Source: Alloyangia pacifica (lineage in GTDB: Bacteria; Pseudomonadota; Alphaproteobacteria; Rhodobacterales; Rhodobacteraceae). From it: a DNA stretch of 64,000 bases. The DNA lies in assembly GCF_020524285.1 (NCBI RefSeq), contig NZ_JAIVKX010000004.1:186001-250000 (forward strand), in the 5' to 3' direction. Within the stretch, counting starts at the first letter, position 1. The number at the start of each line of letters is the position of its first letter. The notes beneath the pieces are model-generated. The model was not told the origin of the DNA. It searched no databases and saw only the letters and a program-made list of their open reading frames with translations. Positions 1 to 11,021 of the stretch are shown here, in pieces. The position numbers and the translations under genes were made by a program.

Positions 1-2
1 CC

Positions 3-644
3 GAGGAGCCGGCAGTCATCATCTACAACACCGAGGCGCTCGCCGCCGAGGATGTGCCGCGCACCCGCTTCGCCCTGCTCGACCTGATGCGCAAGAAACC
101 CGAGCTGCTGCGCAGCCGCATCGCCACCTACGACATCGAGGACTCGGGGCTCGGCTATCTCTTCGCCCATGCCGACAGCCTCGAGGCCACCACCTTCGGC
201 GCCATGCTCGAAGCCTTCTCGCGGGTCGGGGCGATCGCCACCTGCTGCTCGCTGACGATCATCGAGGGCGTCTCCGAGGGGCGCTACCACATCGCCTACA
301 ACGTGCTCGGCTCCTACGCCGAGGCCCGCGCCGCGCCCAATGTCGGGATCATCCTGCCCGAGGATTACACGCTGATGATGTCGCGCAGCCTCATGATCCC
401 GCGCAACGCCCCGCACGCCGAGGCCGCGCAGCGGCTGCTCGACTTCCTGCTCTCGCCCGAAGCGCAGGGTCAGTTGGCCGAGCTCGGCCTGATCGCCGCC
501 ACCGACCCGGCCGAAACCAGCCTGCTGCCGAGCGCCCGGCGGCTGATCCCGCTCTCGCCGCCGCTGCTGCTGGCGCTCGACCGCAGCACCCGCGAACGGC
601 TGTTCCGGCTCTGGGACGAGGCCTTCTCGCCGGACGCGGGCTGA
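3..644 (+). CDS. ABC transporter substrate-binding protein, C-terminal part
   Basis: The reading frame is open from the first bases of the window, so the gene starts upstream and only about 213 C-terminal residues are present. A GTG at 54 lies inside the frame and is probably not the true start. The fragment reads like the second lobe of a periplasmic iron-type or family 1 extracellular solute-binding protein: a segment around SLTIIEGVSEGRYHIAYNVLGS followed by a run ending in LLDFLLSPEAQGQLAELG, which is the usual end-of-fold helix in these proteins. The role would be to capture a ligand for an ABC importer or a sensor; the ligand cannot be told. Partner genes lie outside the window. Confidence 0.6.
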   Translation, partial: EEPAVIIYNTEALAAEDVPRTRFALLDLMRKKPELLRSRIATYDIEDSGLGYLFAHADSLEATTFGAMLEAFSRVGAIATCCSLTIIEGVSEGRYHIAYNVLGSYAEARAAPNVGIILPEDYTLMMSRSLMIPRNAPHAEAAQRLLDFLLSPEAQGQLAELGLIAATDPAETSLLPSARRLIPLSPPLLLALDRSTRERLFRLWDEAFSPDAG

Positions 645-727
645 TGCCCTACATGCGCTTGCAATCCCGCGCGGCGCTTGCAATCCCCCGGGCTCTGGGG
701 CTTCATCAAGGAAACGAGGACCGCGCC

Positions 728-895
728 ATGATGCGACTTGCCACCCTCGGCGCCGTGCTGCTTGGCCTGGCGGCCTGCGCCGCGCCACCACCACCGACCG
801 AGGCCGAGGTGCTCACCGTCGCCTGCTCGGCGGGCATAAACGAGGCCTGCGGCTATCTCTCCCGCGGCATGTCGGTCTCCGGCCGGCCGCTCTGA
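728..895 (+). CDS. small lipoprotein, 55 aa
   Basis: A short frame starting at the ATG at 728, with a purine-rich GAGGA ribosome site about 10 bases upstream. The product begins MMRLATLGAVLLGLAAC, a signal peptide with a lipobox LAAC, so Cys17 should be lipidated. After a short proline run the mature part is only about 38 residues and contains two further cysteines that could pair. A longer in-frame start at 644 exists but adds a stretch with no signal character. It lies 83 bases after the binding-protein gene on the same strand. Function unknown. Confidence 0.55.
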   Translation: MMRLATLGAVLLGLAACAAPPPPTEAEVLTVACSAGINEACGYLSRGMSVSGRPL

Positions 896-932
896 GAGGT
901 GCCGGACGCGCGGCAGGACCGCGCCTCCGAAT

Positions 933-990
933 TCGTCTAGGCAGAAATATCCCGGGGGAGTCCGCGCAGCGGACGGGAGCAGAGCCCCCT
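933..990 (+). repeat. REP-like intergenic element, copy R1
   Basis: This copy shares TTCGTCTAG, then AATATCCCGGGGGAGTCC and GCGCAGCGGAC with copy R2 at 6648-6703. It contains a short stem GTCCGC/GCGGAC and a second weaker G-run/C-run stem (GGGAGCAGAGCCCC). It lies between the convergent lipoprotein gene and the M20 hydrolase gene, at both 3' ends. Confidence 0.65.
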
Positions 991-1131
991 GCAACCTTGG
1001 CCGCAGGTCGTTCCCGCGCGGCAGGCAGAGCCCCTATCACCCTCGGGCGCACGCCGTCGGCGCGCGGAGGACAAGGCCCTTCGCTGCGCCGGACATTGCA
1101 CGGGGCGGCCTGCGCCGCCCCGCATCGCTCC

Positions 1132-2295
1132 TCAGGCCGCCGGCATGCGCCGTTCGATGATCTCGGCCCACCACGAGCAGCCCGCCGGGATGGCCTCGTC
1201 GTTGAAGTTGTACTGCGGGTGGTGCACCGCCGCCGTGTCGCCGTTGCCGACGAGAATATAAGCGCCGGGGCGCTCCTCGAGCATGAAGGCGAAGTCTTCG
1301 CCGCCCATGACCAGCGGCGCGTCGGCGCAATCGCCCGAGACCGCGCGGGCCACGTCGGCGGCGAACTCGGTCTGCTCCTCGGAGTTCACCATCACCGGGT
1401 AGTTGCGGGTGTAGTCCACCGTGGCGACGCAGCCGAGCGCCGCCGCCATGCCGGTGCAGATCTCGGAAATGCGGGACTCGGCGAGGTCGCGGTTCTCGGG
1501 CGCCAGCGTGCGCACGGTGCCGCGCATCGTGACCCGCTGCGGGATCACGTTGAACGCCTTGGAGGAGGTCTCGAAGCTGGTCACCGAGACCACGATCTGC
1601 GTCACCGGGTCGGCGTTGCGCGCGGCGATGGTCTGCAGCGCCGTGACGATCTGCGCCGAGGCGACGGTGGGGTCGATGGTCTCATGCGGCTTGGCGGCGT
1701 GCCCGCCGCGGCCCTCGATAGTCACCTCGAAAACGTCGGTGGCGGCGAAGAAGGCGCCGGGACGAATGGCAAACTGGCCGACCGGCACGCCGGGCCAATT
1801 GTGCATGCCGTAGACCTCCTGGATGTTCCAACGCGCCATCATGCCGTCGTCGCACATCTCCTTGCCGCCGCCGCCGCCCTCCTCGGCGGGCTGGAAGATC
1901 ACCACGGTGGTGCCGTCGAAGTTGCGGGTCTCGGCGAGATACTTGGCGGCGCCGAGCAGCATGGCGGTGTGGCCGTCATGTCCGCAGGCGTGCATCGCCC
2001 CGGGCGTCTTCGAGGCATAGTCGAGCCCGGTGTCCTCGAGAATCGGCAGCGCGTCCATATCGGCGCGCAGGCCGATCACCTTGCCCGAGGCATCGGTCTT
2101 GCCCTTGATCACGCCGACGACGCCGGTGCGGCCGATCCCCTCGACCACCTCGTCGCAGCCGAACTCGCGCAGCTTCTCGGCCACCAGCGCCGAGGTGCGG
2201 TGGGTCTCGAAGAGGAGTTCGGGGTTCTCGTGCAGGTCGCGGCGCCAGTCGGTGATCTCGGACTGGAGCTCGGCGAAGCGGTTCTTGACGGGCAT
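1132..2295 (-). CDS. M20 family amidohydrolase (hippurate/aminoacylase type)
   Basis: A 387-residue metallopeptidase-family amidohydrolase that would hydrolyse N-acyl amino acids or related amides in the cytoplasm. The start at 2295 (MPVKNRFAELQSEI) is chosen over longer in-frame starts because it gives the normal family length and begins directly at the first helix. Visible metal-binding and catalytic motifs are DMDALPI, then HACGHDGHTAMLLGAA, and QPAEEGGGGG, all in the usual order, followed by the lid domain (FEVTIEGRGGHAAKPHETID). It is 318 bases downstream of the FAD oxidoreductase/deacetylase pair on the same strand, which suggests a shared theme of acylated amino acid breakdown. The exact substrate is not visible. 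Confidence 0.85.
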   Translation of the reverse strand: MPVKNRFAELQSEITDWRRDLHENPELLFETHRTSALVAEKLREFGCDEVVEGIGRTGVVGVIKGKTDASGKVIGLRADMDALPILEDTGLDYASKTPGAMHACGHDGHTAMLLGAAKYLAETRNFDGTTVVIFQPAEEGGGGGKEMCDDGMMARWNIQEVYGMHNWPGVPVGQFAIRPGAFFAATDVFEVTIEGRGGHAAKPHETIDPTVASAQIVTALQTIAARNADPVTQIVVSVTSFETSSKAFNVIPQRVTMRGTVRTLAPENRDLAESRISEICTGMAAALGCVATVDYTRNYPVMVNSEEQTEFAADVARAVSGDCADAPLVMGGEDFAFMLEERPGAYILVGNGDTAAVHHPQYNFNDEAIPAGCSWWAEIIERRMPAA

Positions 2296-2613
2296 GGAAG
2301 TGCGTCCCTGTGGTTTGATCATATTTCGCGGAGAGCCTGCCACCGGCGCCGGGGCGTGGCAAGCTGCGGTGCACCCTGACCCGAGGGAAAACGCGCGACC
2401 GGCCCCTCCAAAGGGCGCAGCCCGCACCGGGCGCGCGGCTTCCCTGCGGCTGGCGCCGCACGCGTGGTCTGTGCGTTCCATGCCTGCCATGTTCAGACAC
2501 CATTCAAGCGCCTCCCCGCCGGGACGGCGCCGACCATCGGGCCCGACCCGATGGTGCCACACGAGACGACCGCACGCCCGGCGGCTTCGACGTGACGCGG
2601 GAAAGGGAGCCCC
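2296..2613. other. intergenic stretch with a 9-bp inverted repeat
   Basis: This 318-base gap separates the M20 hydrolase from the upstream FAD oxidoreductase. No gene is supported. The one clear structure is an inverted repeat ACCATCGGG/CCCGATGGT at 2533-2541 and 2547-2555 with a five-base loop. It has no T-run and so is a poor intrinsic terminator. The promoter of the hydrolase is probably here but no convincing hexamers were found. Confidence 0.4.
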
Positions 2614-3963
2614 TTACAGGTTCGGCCCCGGCACCAGCTTGCTGCCATCGGAAAAGCGCGACAGGCGGAAGCGCGTCAGATCGTGGCCCGGGTCCCTGCC
2701 CTGCGCCATGTCCGCGACCACCCGGCCGAACCCCGGGCCGATGCCGAAGCCATGGCCGCACATGCCCGTCGCCACGATCAGCCCCGGGATCTGCGCCACG
2801 TGATCCACCACCGGCACCACGTCGGGCATCACGTCGATCATTCCCGCCCAGCTCGCCTGCAGCGGCACGTCGCCCATCTCGGGGAAATGCTGCGCGAACT
2901 GCGCGCGGGTCGCGGCGACCTTGCCGGCGTTGGGCTCGGGCGAGAGGATGCGCATCCGCTCGAAGGGGGTCTCCTCCTCGTCGCGCCAGCTCCGCGCCGT
3001 GCCCCAGGCGTCGGGATAGCCCGCCGGGGCCTTGACCCGGAAGTGCACGTCGAAGCTGCCCTGCCGCGCCAGCGTCAGGTAGGGCCGCGCGTGGCGCACC
3101 GCATCGGGGCCGAGGAACAGCTCTGAAAAAGCCGAGGGTGCCAGCGTGTAGCCGCCATCGGCCCGCGGGCGGAAGGCCAGCACGTCGTCCACGGCGGCCT
3201 TGTTGACCAGCTGCGGCAGCGGCGCGGTGGCCATGGCGGTCGAGCGCACGGAAAGCTGCGGCAGGGTCACCCCGTGCCGCTTGAGGAAGAGTCCCGACCA
3301 GGCGCCACCCGCCAGCACCGCCTGCGCGCAGCGCACGGTCCCGGCCTCGGTCACCACGCCGGTGACCCGGCCAGCGCTGCGTTCGAGCCCGCGCACCGCG
3401 CAGCGCTCGCGCACGATGACGCCTTCCGAGGCCGCCAGCCGCGCCAGCTCCGGCACCGCGTGCCAGGGCTCGCCCTTCATGTCGGTGGGCGTGTGCAGCA
3501 TGCCGACCCAGGGGCTGTCAGTGGCGCCAAGCTGTGCCTTGGTCTGCGCGGCATCCAGCAGTTCAGAGCTGACGCCGAGCGGCTTCGCCTCCTCCAGCCA
3601 GCCCGCGAAATTCTCCATCTCGGACTTGCTCTTGGCCAGGTAGCCGACGCCCACGGTGCGCGTGCCGAGCCGCCCGTCGCAAAGTCCGTCCAACTCCTGC
3701 CACAGCCGCTGCGCCTCGAGCGCCACCGGGATCTCGGCCATGTCGCGGCCCTGCACCCGGATCCAGCCCCAGTTGCGCGAGCTTTGCTCGGCGGCAATGC
3801 GGCCCTTTTCCAGCAACACCACCTTGAGCCCGGCACGGCTCGCGAAAAGCGCCGTGCAGGTGCCGATGACGCCGCCGCCGATGACAACGAGATCAGCGGC
3901 CTCGGGCAGATCACCGCCGTGCTCGGCGGGGATCACCTCGCGGAAGGGAAAGGTCACGCTCAT
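2614..3963 (-). CDS. FAD-dependent amino acid oxidoreductase (DAO family)
   Basis: A 449-residue flavoprotein of the DAO/glycine oxidase/DadA fold. Near residue 22 it has the dinucleotide-binding motif VVIGGGVIGTCTALFASRAG followed by the strand VVLLEKG, and near the C-terminus the second FAD segment GLIVATGMCGHGFGIGPG. Such enzymes oxidise an amine or amino acid with FAD in the cytoplasm or at the membrane face. The start at 3963 overlaps the stop of the acetylornithine deacetylase-like gene by four bases (ATGA), so the two are translationally coupled. The substrate is not readable from sequence; the neighbours suggest amino acid breakdown. Confidence 0.85.
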   Translation of the reverse strand: MSVTFPFREVIPAEHGGDLPEAADLVVIGGGVIGTCTALFASRAGLKVVLLEKGRIAAEQSSRNWGWIRVQGRDMAEIPVALEAQRLWQELDGLCDGRLGTRTVGVGYLAKSKSEMENFAGWLEEAKPLGVSSELLDAAQTKAQLGATDSPWVGMLHTPTDMKGEPWHAVPELARLAASEGVIVRERCAVRGLERSAGRVTGVVTEAGTVRCAQAVLAGGAWSGLFLKRHGVTLPQLSVRSTAMATAPLPQLVNKAAVDDVLAFRPRADGGYTLAPSAFSELFLGPDAVRHARPYLTLARQGSFDVHFRVKAPAGYPDAWGTARSWRDEEETPFERMRILSPEPNAGKVAATRAQFAQHFPEMGDVPLQASWAGMIDVMPDVVPVVDHVAQIPGLIVATGMCGHGFGIGPGFGRVVADMAQGRDPGHDLTRFRLSRFSDGSKLVPGPNL

Positions 3964-5138
3964 GCCAAACGCTCCAGCAGCTTCTCCATGAAGTCCTGCC
4001 CCGCCTGCAGCTGCGAGACGGCGATCGACTCGTCCGGCTGGTGCGCGATGCCGATGTCGCCCGGCCCGCAGACCACCACGTCGTAACCGCCGTTCTGGAA
4101 GTGGCTGGCCTCGGTGCCGTAGCTGACGTGGCGCTTGGCGTTGTCGCCGGTGATCTGGCGCACCAGCTCCTCGGCGCGGTTGTCGGCGGTCGGTGCGAAG
4201 GGCGGCAGGTTGAAGGCTTCCCTGACCTCGATCCATGACTCGGGGCGCACCGCCTGCATCTGCGCGGTGAGCTCGGCGACCTTGTCCATCAGCCGGCCGG
4301 TCCAATACTCGGGATCCTCGCCCGGCACCACGCGGAAGCCGAGCGGGAACTTGCAGTCCTTGGCGGTGATGTTCTGCGCCGTACCGCCGCGGATCTGCCC
4401 GACGTGAACATTGGTGTGCGGCGGCGTGAAGAGCGCGGCCACCGGGCCCGGCTCGGCGGCGGCGCATTCGGCGTTGATCTCGTTGCACCAGTCGATCAGC
4501 TTGGCGCCCCACATGATCGCCGAGACGCCGGTCTCGAGGATCGAGCTGTGCACCTCGACGCCGTGCACATGGATCTCGAAGCTGCGCCCGCCCTTGTGGC
4601 CGGTCACCGGCTTCAGCATGGTCGGCTCGCCGACGATCACCGCGCTGGCCTTGGGCACGACGCCCTGCATCGCCGCAACCAGGTCGATCGCCCCCTCGCA
4701 GCCGATCTCCTCATCGTAGCTGAAGGCGAGCTGCAGCGGCCGTGTCACGCCGCGGTGCTTGGCCTCGACCAGCGCCCAGAGCGCCAGCGCGTCAAAGGCC
4801 TTCATGTCGGTGGAGCCGCGCCCGTAGAGCCGCCCTTCGCGCTCGGTCAGCACCCAGGGGTCGGAGCTCCATGCCTGCCCTTCCACCGGCACCACGTCGG
4901 TGTGCCCCGACAGCACGACGCCGCCCTCGACCTCGGAGCCGACATGGGCAAAGAGCGCTGCTTTCAGCTCGGGTTCGGAGGGTTTGGCGTGGCGGTGGCT
5001 CTCGATGCCGTGACTGGCGAGGTACTCTTCGGTCCAGCCGATCAGGTCGAGGTTGCTGCCGGTGCTGACGGTGGGAAAGGCAACGAGCTGCGCCAGAAGC
5101 TCGCGCGGGGTAAGCCGGGGGGTCATCCGGGAGGTCAT
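3960..5138 (-). CDS. argE: acetylornithine deacetylase, M20 family
   Basis: A 392-residue M20 deacetylase of ArgE type, which removes the acetyl group from N2-acetylornithine. Metal-ligand motifs are visible in order: SGHTDVVPVEGQAW, YGRGSTDMKAFDAL, SYDEEIGCEGA and a C-terminal YGTEASHFQ. The start at 5138 (MTSRMTPRL) is favoured by an AAGGACG ribosome site seven bases upstream; an internal ATG at 5126 is possible. It is coupled to the FAD oxidoreductase, so here it may serve catabolism rather than arginine synthesis, which many bacteria carry out through ArgJ instead. That last point is inference. Confidence 0.8.
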   Translation of the reverse strand: MTSRMTPRLTPRELLAQLVAFPTVSTGSNLDLIGWTEEYLASHGIESHRHAKPSEPELKAALFAHVGSEVEGGVVLSGHTDVVPVEGQAWSSDPWVLTEREGRLYGRGSTDMKAFDALALWALVEAKHRGVTRPLQLAFSYDEEIGCEGAIDLVAAMQGVVPKASAVIVGEPTMLKPVTGHKGGRSFEIHVHGVEVHSSILETGVSAIMWGAKLIDWCNEINAECAAAEPGPVAALFTPPHTNVHVGQIRGGTAQNITAKDCKFPLGFRVVPGEDPEYWTGRLMDKVAELTAQMQAVRPESWIEVREAFNLPPFAPTADNRAEELVRQITGDNAKRHVSYGTEASHFQNGGYDVVVCGPGDIGIAHQPDESIAVSQLQAGQDFMEKLLERLA

Positions 5139-5295
5139 GGGGCGTCCTTGGTCTGTCTTCGCGGCAGACCTAAACGCGCCTTGCTTCCGACCACAAGGGG
5201 GCGGCGCGGCACGGCCCCGGCATTCGCGCCCGCAAAGGCGCAACTGCACGGTGTTCAGTCTTCGAACTTCAGCCTGCGGTCTTCAGTCTTCGTCT

Positions 5296-6570
5296 TCAGC
5301 CGCGCGCGATGCCCCGGCCCGAGGCCGCCCAGGCCAGCCCGTCGACAACCGCCGTGAACGCCTCGGAGCGGCGCAGCGCGGCGCCAGGACAGACCGCCCG
5401 TGCCTCATCCGCCACCAGCGCCATCAGGCTCGAGCCGCCGACCAGCACCACGCTGTCCACCTGCGCCGGCGCGACCTGCGCCAGCATCAGCGTCTCGTAG
5501 ATCGCCATGCGTAGCGCCTCGCGCGCCTCCGAGAGCGCGGCGTTGAGCGTGCCCGGCGTGACCCGCGCGCCGAGCCCGGGCTCGATCATCGCCATGCCGA
5601 TCTCGGCCCCCGAGGCGCCGGAGTTGGCCTCGATCTTGCCGCGCTCCACGGCAAAGGCCAGTTCGTGCCCCAGCTCGTCGGTGATCACCGTCTGCAGACG
5701 CGCCATCGGCTGCGGCTCGACGGCGTGGCGCAGCATGTCCTCCACCGCCCGCTCGGTGTCGCGGTTGTAGAGGAAGGGAATCTTCGCCCAGGTCGACAGG
5801 TCCACGTAGAGCGCGTTCGGCACCGGCAGCAGCCCGTCGCCGAAGTCGCGCCGCAGCTCGCCGCCGAGACCGAGCAGCGGCATGGCGTGGCGCATGGAAA
5901 CCGCATGGTCGAAATCCGTGCCGCCGAGGCGGATGCCGTGGCTGGCGGTGATGGCGATGCCGTCACCCGCGCTGCGGAACACGGTGAAGTCCGAGGTGCC
6001 GCCGCCGATGTCGACGATGAGCCCGATGCCGCCGGTGCCCTCGGCGATGCGGCTCGCGAGCGCCGCCGCCTCCGGCTCGAACATCATCTCGATGCTCTCG
6101 AAGCCCGCGGCGAGATAGCAGCCGCGCAGGTCTTCCTCGGCCTTCGCGTCGCGCTCGGCGTCACCGCTGTGGAAATGCACCGGCCGCCCGGAGAGCGCGC
6201 GGGTGAACGCCCGCCCCGCCTGCGCCTCGGCCCGGGTCTTCATCTCGACCAGAAACGCCGTGACGATCTCGGCGAGCGTCCGGCGCTTGCCGCCGATCAG
6301 CCGCTTCTCGTGAAAGAGCGCGGTGCCGAGCACACTCTTCAGCGCGCGCATGTAGCGCCCCTCATCGCCGGCGATCAGCGCCTCCGAGGCCGCGGCGCCG
6401 ATGCGCATGCCGCCCTCTTCGGGAAAGAACACCGCGGTGGGCAGGGTCTCGGCCCCGGCCTCGATCTCCAGCAGGCGCACCGCGCCGCCCTCGACGATCC
6501 CCGCCGCCGAGTTGGAGGTTCCGAAATCGATCGCCAGACAGTCGCCGGAAATCTCGCCCTTCGCAGCCAT
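5296..6570 (-). CDS. Hsp70-family protein, YegD-like
   Basis: A 424-residue protein with the actin-like ATPase fold of Hsp70. The phosphate-1 motif is LAIDFGTSNSAAGI at residues 12-25, the phosphate-2 motif is VDIGGGTSDFTVF, and the adenosine motif is VVLVGGSSLM. The length equals the nucleotide-binding half only; no substrate-binding domain follows, as in YegD-type proteins. It would act as a cytoplasmic ATPase of unknown client. It stands alone, with a repeat element on its 5' side. The confidence is high for the family and low for the role. Confidence 0.85.
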   Translation of the reverse strand: MAAKGEISGDCLAIDFGTSNSAAGIVEGGAVRLLEIEAGAETLPTAVFFPEEGGMRIGAAASEALIAGDEGRYMRALKSVLGTALFHEKRLIGGKRRTLAEIVTAFLVEMKTRAEAQAGRAFTRALSGRPVHFHSGDAERDAKAEEDLRGCYLAAGFESIEMMFEPEAAALASRIAEGTGGIGLIVDIGGGTSDFTVFRSAGDGIAITASHGIRLGGTDFDHAVSMRHAMPLLGLGGELRRDFGDGLLPVPNALYVDLSTWAKIPFLYNRDTERAVEDMLRHAVEPQPMARLQTVITDELGHELAFAVERGKIEANSGASGAEIGMAMIEPGLGARVTPGTLNAALSEAREALRMAIYETLMLAQVAPAQVDSVVLVGGSSLMALVADEARAVCPGAALRRSEAFTAVVDGLAWAASGRGIARG

Positions 6571-6647
6571 GACACGCTCCCCAAGGATGGAAAGACGCCC
6601 GGCTACCGAAAACGCGAAACGGGAACAAGCGCAAAACGCCCGCCCCT

Positions 6648-6703
6648 TCGTCTAGATGAAGATATCCCGGGGAGTCCGCGCAGCGGACGGGGGCAGCGCC
6701 CCC
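6648..6703 (+). repeat. REP-like intergenic element, copy R2
   Basis: Nearly identical to R1 (933-990): TTCGTCTAG, then ATATCCCGGGGAGTCCGCG and CAGCGGACGGGGGCAGCGCC. It forms two stems, GTCCGC/GCGGAC and GGGGGC/GCCCCC. It lies downstream of minE and upstream of the Hsp70 gene, so relative to minE it is a 3' element. Confidence 0.65.
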
Positions 6704-6820
6704 GAAACCCTGGCCCGCCGCGCGGGCCGCGCCGATTGACAACGCCCGCACATGGCGGTCAGGCCACAGTCAACGGGCCCGCGCCGTCTACAGCGTGACG
6801 GCGGCCTCGCGGCGAGGGGC

Positions 6821-7117
6821 TCAGCCCTTCGCCGCGGTTTTCTTGTTGGCCTTGGCCGCGTCCTTCTGATCCACCGGCAGCTCGATGTTGATCTCGAGAC
6901 TGGAGACGTCGCCGATGGAATCCATTCGGATTCCAACGGCATCGTCGCTCACCTGCACGTAACGCTTGATCGCTTCGACGATGTCGCGCTGGAGCATCGG
7001 CAGGAAGTCGGCGCTGGGGCCCGACCCGCGCTCATGCGCGAGCAGGATCTGCAGCCGCTCCTTGGCCTGGGTCGAGGACTTGGGCTTGCGGTTGAAGGTG
7101 AACCCGAAAAGATTCAT
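6821..7117 (-). CDS. minE: cell division topological specificity factor MinE
   Basis: A 98-residue MinE, which stimulates the MinD ATPase and drives pole-to-pole oscillation so that the Z ring forms at midcell. The N-terminal MNLFGFTFNRK is the amphipathic membrane/MinD-contact segment, followed by the contact helix AKERLQILLAHERG. The C-terminal dimerisation part is present and ends in a Lys/Ala-rich tail. The start overlaps the minD stop by four bases (ATGA). Normal family length. Confidence 0.95.
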   Translation of the reverse strand: MNLFGFTFNRKPKSSTQAKERLQILLAHERGSGPSADFLPMLQRDIVEAIKRYVQVSDDAVGIRMDSIGDVSSLEINIELPVDQKDAAKANKKTAAKG

Positions 7118-7932
7118 GCGCTCCTCCCGAAGAGACGTGACATCAGGCCGGGGACCTTCTCGCCCTCGATCTTCATCGGAAGGTCCTCGCCGTCGAGGCG
7201 CGCTACGGCTTCCTCGTAGGCGGTGGCGGCGCGGGACTTCTCGTTGAGGATCACCGGCACGCCGACGTTGGAGGCGCGCAGGACCGCGGGGCTTTCCGGG
7301 ATCACACCGAGCAGCGGGATCGCGAGGATTTCCAGCACGTCCTCCACCGACATCATCTCGCCGTCGCCCGAGCGGCGCGGGTCGAAGCGGGTGAGCAGCA
7401 GGTGGCTCTTGATCTGGTCTTCCTCGCCGCGCTCGGCGCGGGCGGTCTTCGAACTGAGCAGGCCGAGCATGCGGTCGCTGTCGCGCACCGAGGAGACCTC
7501 CGGGTTGGTGACCACCACGGCCTCGTCGGCGTAGTACATGGCGAGCTGCGCGCCGCGCTCGATGCCCGCCGGGCTGTCGCAGATGATGTAGTCGAACTCC
7601 TCGCGGAGCTCGTTCAGCACCTTCTCGACGCCTTCCTGCGTCAGCGCGTCCTTGTCGCGGGTCTGCGAGGTCGGCAGCACGTAGAGGTTGTCGAGCCGGC
7701 GGTCGCGGATCAGCGCCTGGTTCAGCTTGGCATCGCCCTGGATCACGTTGATGAAGTCGAAGACCACGCGGCGCTCGCAGCCCATGATCATGTCGAGGTT
7801 GCGCAGACCCACGTCGAAGTCGATCACGACGGTGCGGTGCCCGCGCGAGGCGAGACCGGCGCTGATGGCGGCCGAGGACGTGGTCTTGCCCACGCCACCC
7901 TTGCCCGAGGTCACAACGATTACTTTGCTCAC
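7114..7932 (-). CDS. minD: septum site-determining ATPase MinD
   Basis: A 272-residue ParA-type ATPase that recruits MinC to the membrane and is released by MinE. The deviant Walker A motif is GKGGVGKTTSSAA at residues 10-22, and the switch region has VIDFDVGLRNLDMIMG. The C-terminus ends in PGLMSRLFGRSA, a short amphipathic membrane-targeting helix. Translation starts at a GTG at 7932. It is the middle gene of minC-minD-minE, 25 bases after minC. Confidence 0.96.
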   Translation of the reverse strand: MSKVIVVTSGKGGVGKTTSSAAISAGLASRGHRTVVIDFDVGLRNLDMIMGCERRVVFDFINVIQGDAKLNQALIRDRRLDNLYVLPTSQTRDKDALTQEGVEKVLNELREEFDYIICDSPAGIERGAQLAMYYADEAVVVTNPEVSSVRDSDRMLGLLSSKTARAERGEEDQIKSHLLLTRFDPRRSGDGEMMSVEDVLEILAIPLLGVIPESPAVLRASNVGVPVILNEKSRAATAYEEAVARLDGEDLPMKIEGEKVPGLMSRLFGRSA

Positions 7933-7957
7933 TGGCGGCTCCTGTTGAATGCCGAGG

Positions 7958-8812
7958 TTATCCGAACGGCGCGACGATCAGCCGCTCGTCCTCGAGGTAA
8001 ATCTGCACCATCTTGTGGCGGACATCGGCGCCGAGGCTGTCCGAGGTCCGGTAAAGTCCGGCGATCGCCAGCAGCTCGGCGTCGAGCGACTGGCAGAAGA
8101 TCCGGGCGTTCTCATCGCCGTCGATACCGGCGAAGGCGCGGCCGCGCATGCGCCCGTAGACGTGGATGTTGCCGGCGGCGAAAAGCTCGGCACCCGAGCT
8201 GACCGGGCCGACCACGGTCAGATCGCCCTTGTCGGCGATCACCGTCTGGCCCGAGCGCACCGGCATGGTGACGATCTTGTTCTCCGGCGCGACCCGCTGC
8301 GGGACCGGCGCGGGTTCGGGCGCAGGGTTGGGTTCCGGCGCCGGGGCCGGGGTCTGTGCGGGGGCCGGCTGCGCCTCGGGCATCGGCGGGCGTTCCTGGA
8401 ACACCCGCTGCGGCCGCTTCTGCTCGGAACTCGGCAATGCCCCGCGCAGCGGCGCATCGCGCCCGCCGGTCACGGAGATCAGCCCCAGCCCCGCCGCAGC
8501 GGCGCGCAGCGCCTCGTCCCCGCCCTGCACGCCGAAGACCGCAAGCTCTCGGCGGCGCAGGTCGGCGACCAGTTCGGACAGCGCCTCGGGCGTCACCTCG
8601 GCCTGGGATTGTTCAAGGTCGATGATCACCGGCGCGTCGGTGAAGAAGTTCGGAGTCTTCTCCAGCCGATCGGCCAGCATCTCGTAGAACCGGGCATCGG
8701 GCGCCGTGCTCAAACGCAGGGCCAGAGCGGTCAGGAACCGCCCCCGGAACTGGAAGGGTTTCAGTGTCGTCCCGACACCATCGATGTTGCCGCTGGCGAC
8801 GTCTGTCTGCAC
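7958..8812 (-). CDS. minC: septum site-determining protein MinC
   Basis: A 284-residue MinC, the FtsZ-polymerisation inhibitor carried to the membrane by MinD. The N-terminal domain begins at LKPFQFRGRFLTALALRL, a Pro/Ala/Glu-rich linker follows at about residues 130-170, and the C-terminal beta-helix (DLTVVGPVSSGAELFAAG, RMRGRAFAG) is complete. I choose the GTG at 8812, with an AGAAGG ribosome site about ten bases upstream; a longer frame to an ATG at 8911 adds 33 residues that precede the folded domain and look unlike the family. First gene of the min operon. Confidence 0.9.
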   Translation of the reverse strand: MQTDVASGNIDGVGTTLKPFQFRGRFLTALALRLSTAPDARFYEMLADRLEKTPNFFTDAPVIIDLEQSQAEVTPEALSELVADLRRRELAVFGVQGGDEALRAAAAGLGLISVTGGRDAPLRGALPSSEQKRPQRVFQERPPMPEAQPAPAQTPAPAPEPNPAPEPAPVPQRVAPENKIVTMPVRSGQTVIADKGDLTVVGPVSSGAELFAAGNIHVYGRMRGRAFAGIDGDENARIFCQSLDAELLAIAGLYRTSDSLGADVRHKMVQIYLEDERLIVAPFG

Positions 8813-8963
8813 GCTTGTTCTTAGCCTTCTGCTCTCGGGCCTGGCACAGATTCGTGTCTGTGCTTCGTTGCATCGTGCATAATCATCCCACGTCTGGGGA
8901 TCCACCTCCAAGCCCTAATTTTCTCGTCATCGGCAGAGAAATGCCGTGACGAGACCACAACCC

Positions 8964-10784
<1,821 letters not shown>

Positions 10785-11021
10785 TTCGGCCTCTCCGTCT
10801 GTATCAGTGCAAACGCTAAAGGCAGCTTGCTCAAACTGTCAAACCCAAGCGCCACCTGACCCAAAGGCAATGCTTGCATTTTGCGCGTGTTCTGCTTCGA
10901 TGGCCCGCAAGCGGGATGAGAGTGATCTTAATGTCTGGCTCCAAGAGGCCGGATAGACTTCATTTTCCGCTGATACAAAGAAGAGACCAACCGGTCTTAG
11001 GTCGATAACAGGGAGTGACCT

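Noticed and set aside
8813-8911. N-terminal extension of MinC to the ATG at 8911
   Set aside because: The 33 extra residues precede the folded domain, are unlike MinC, and the GTG at 8812 has a proper ribosome site.
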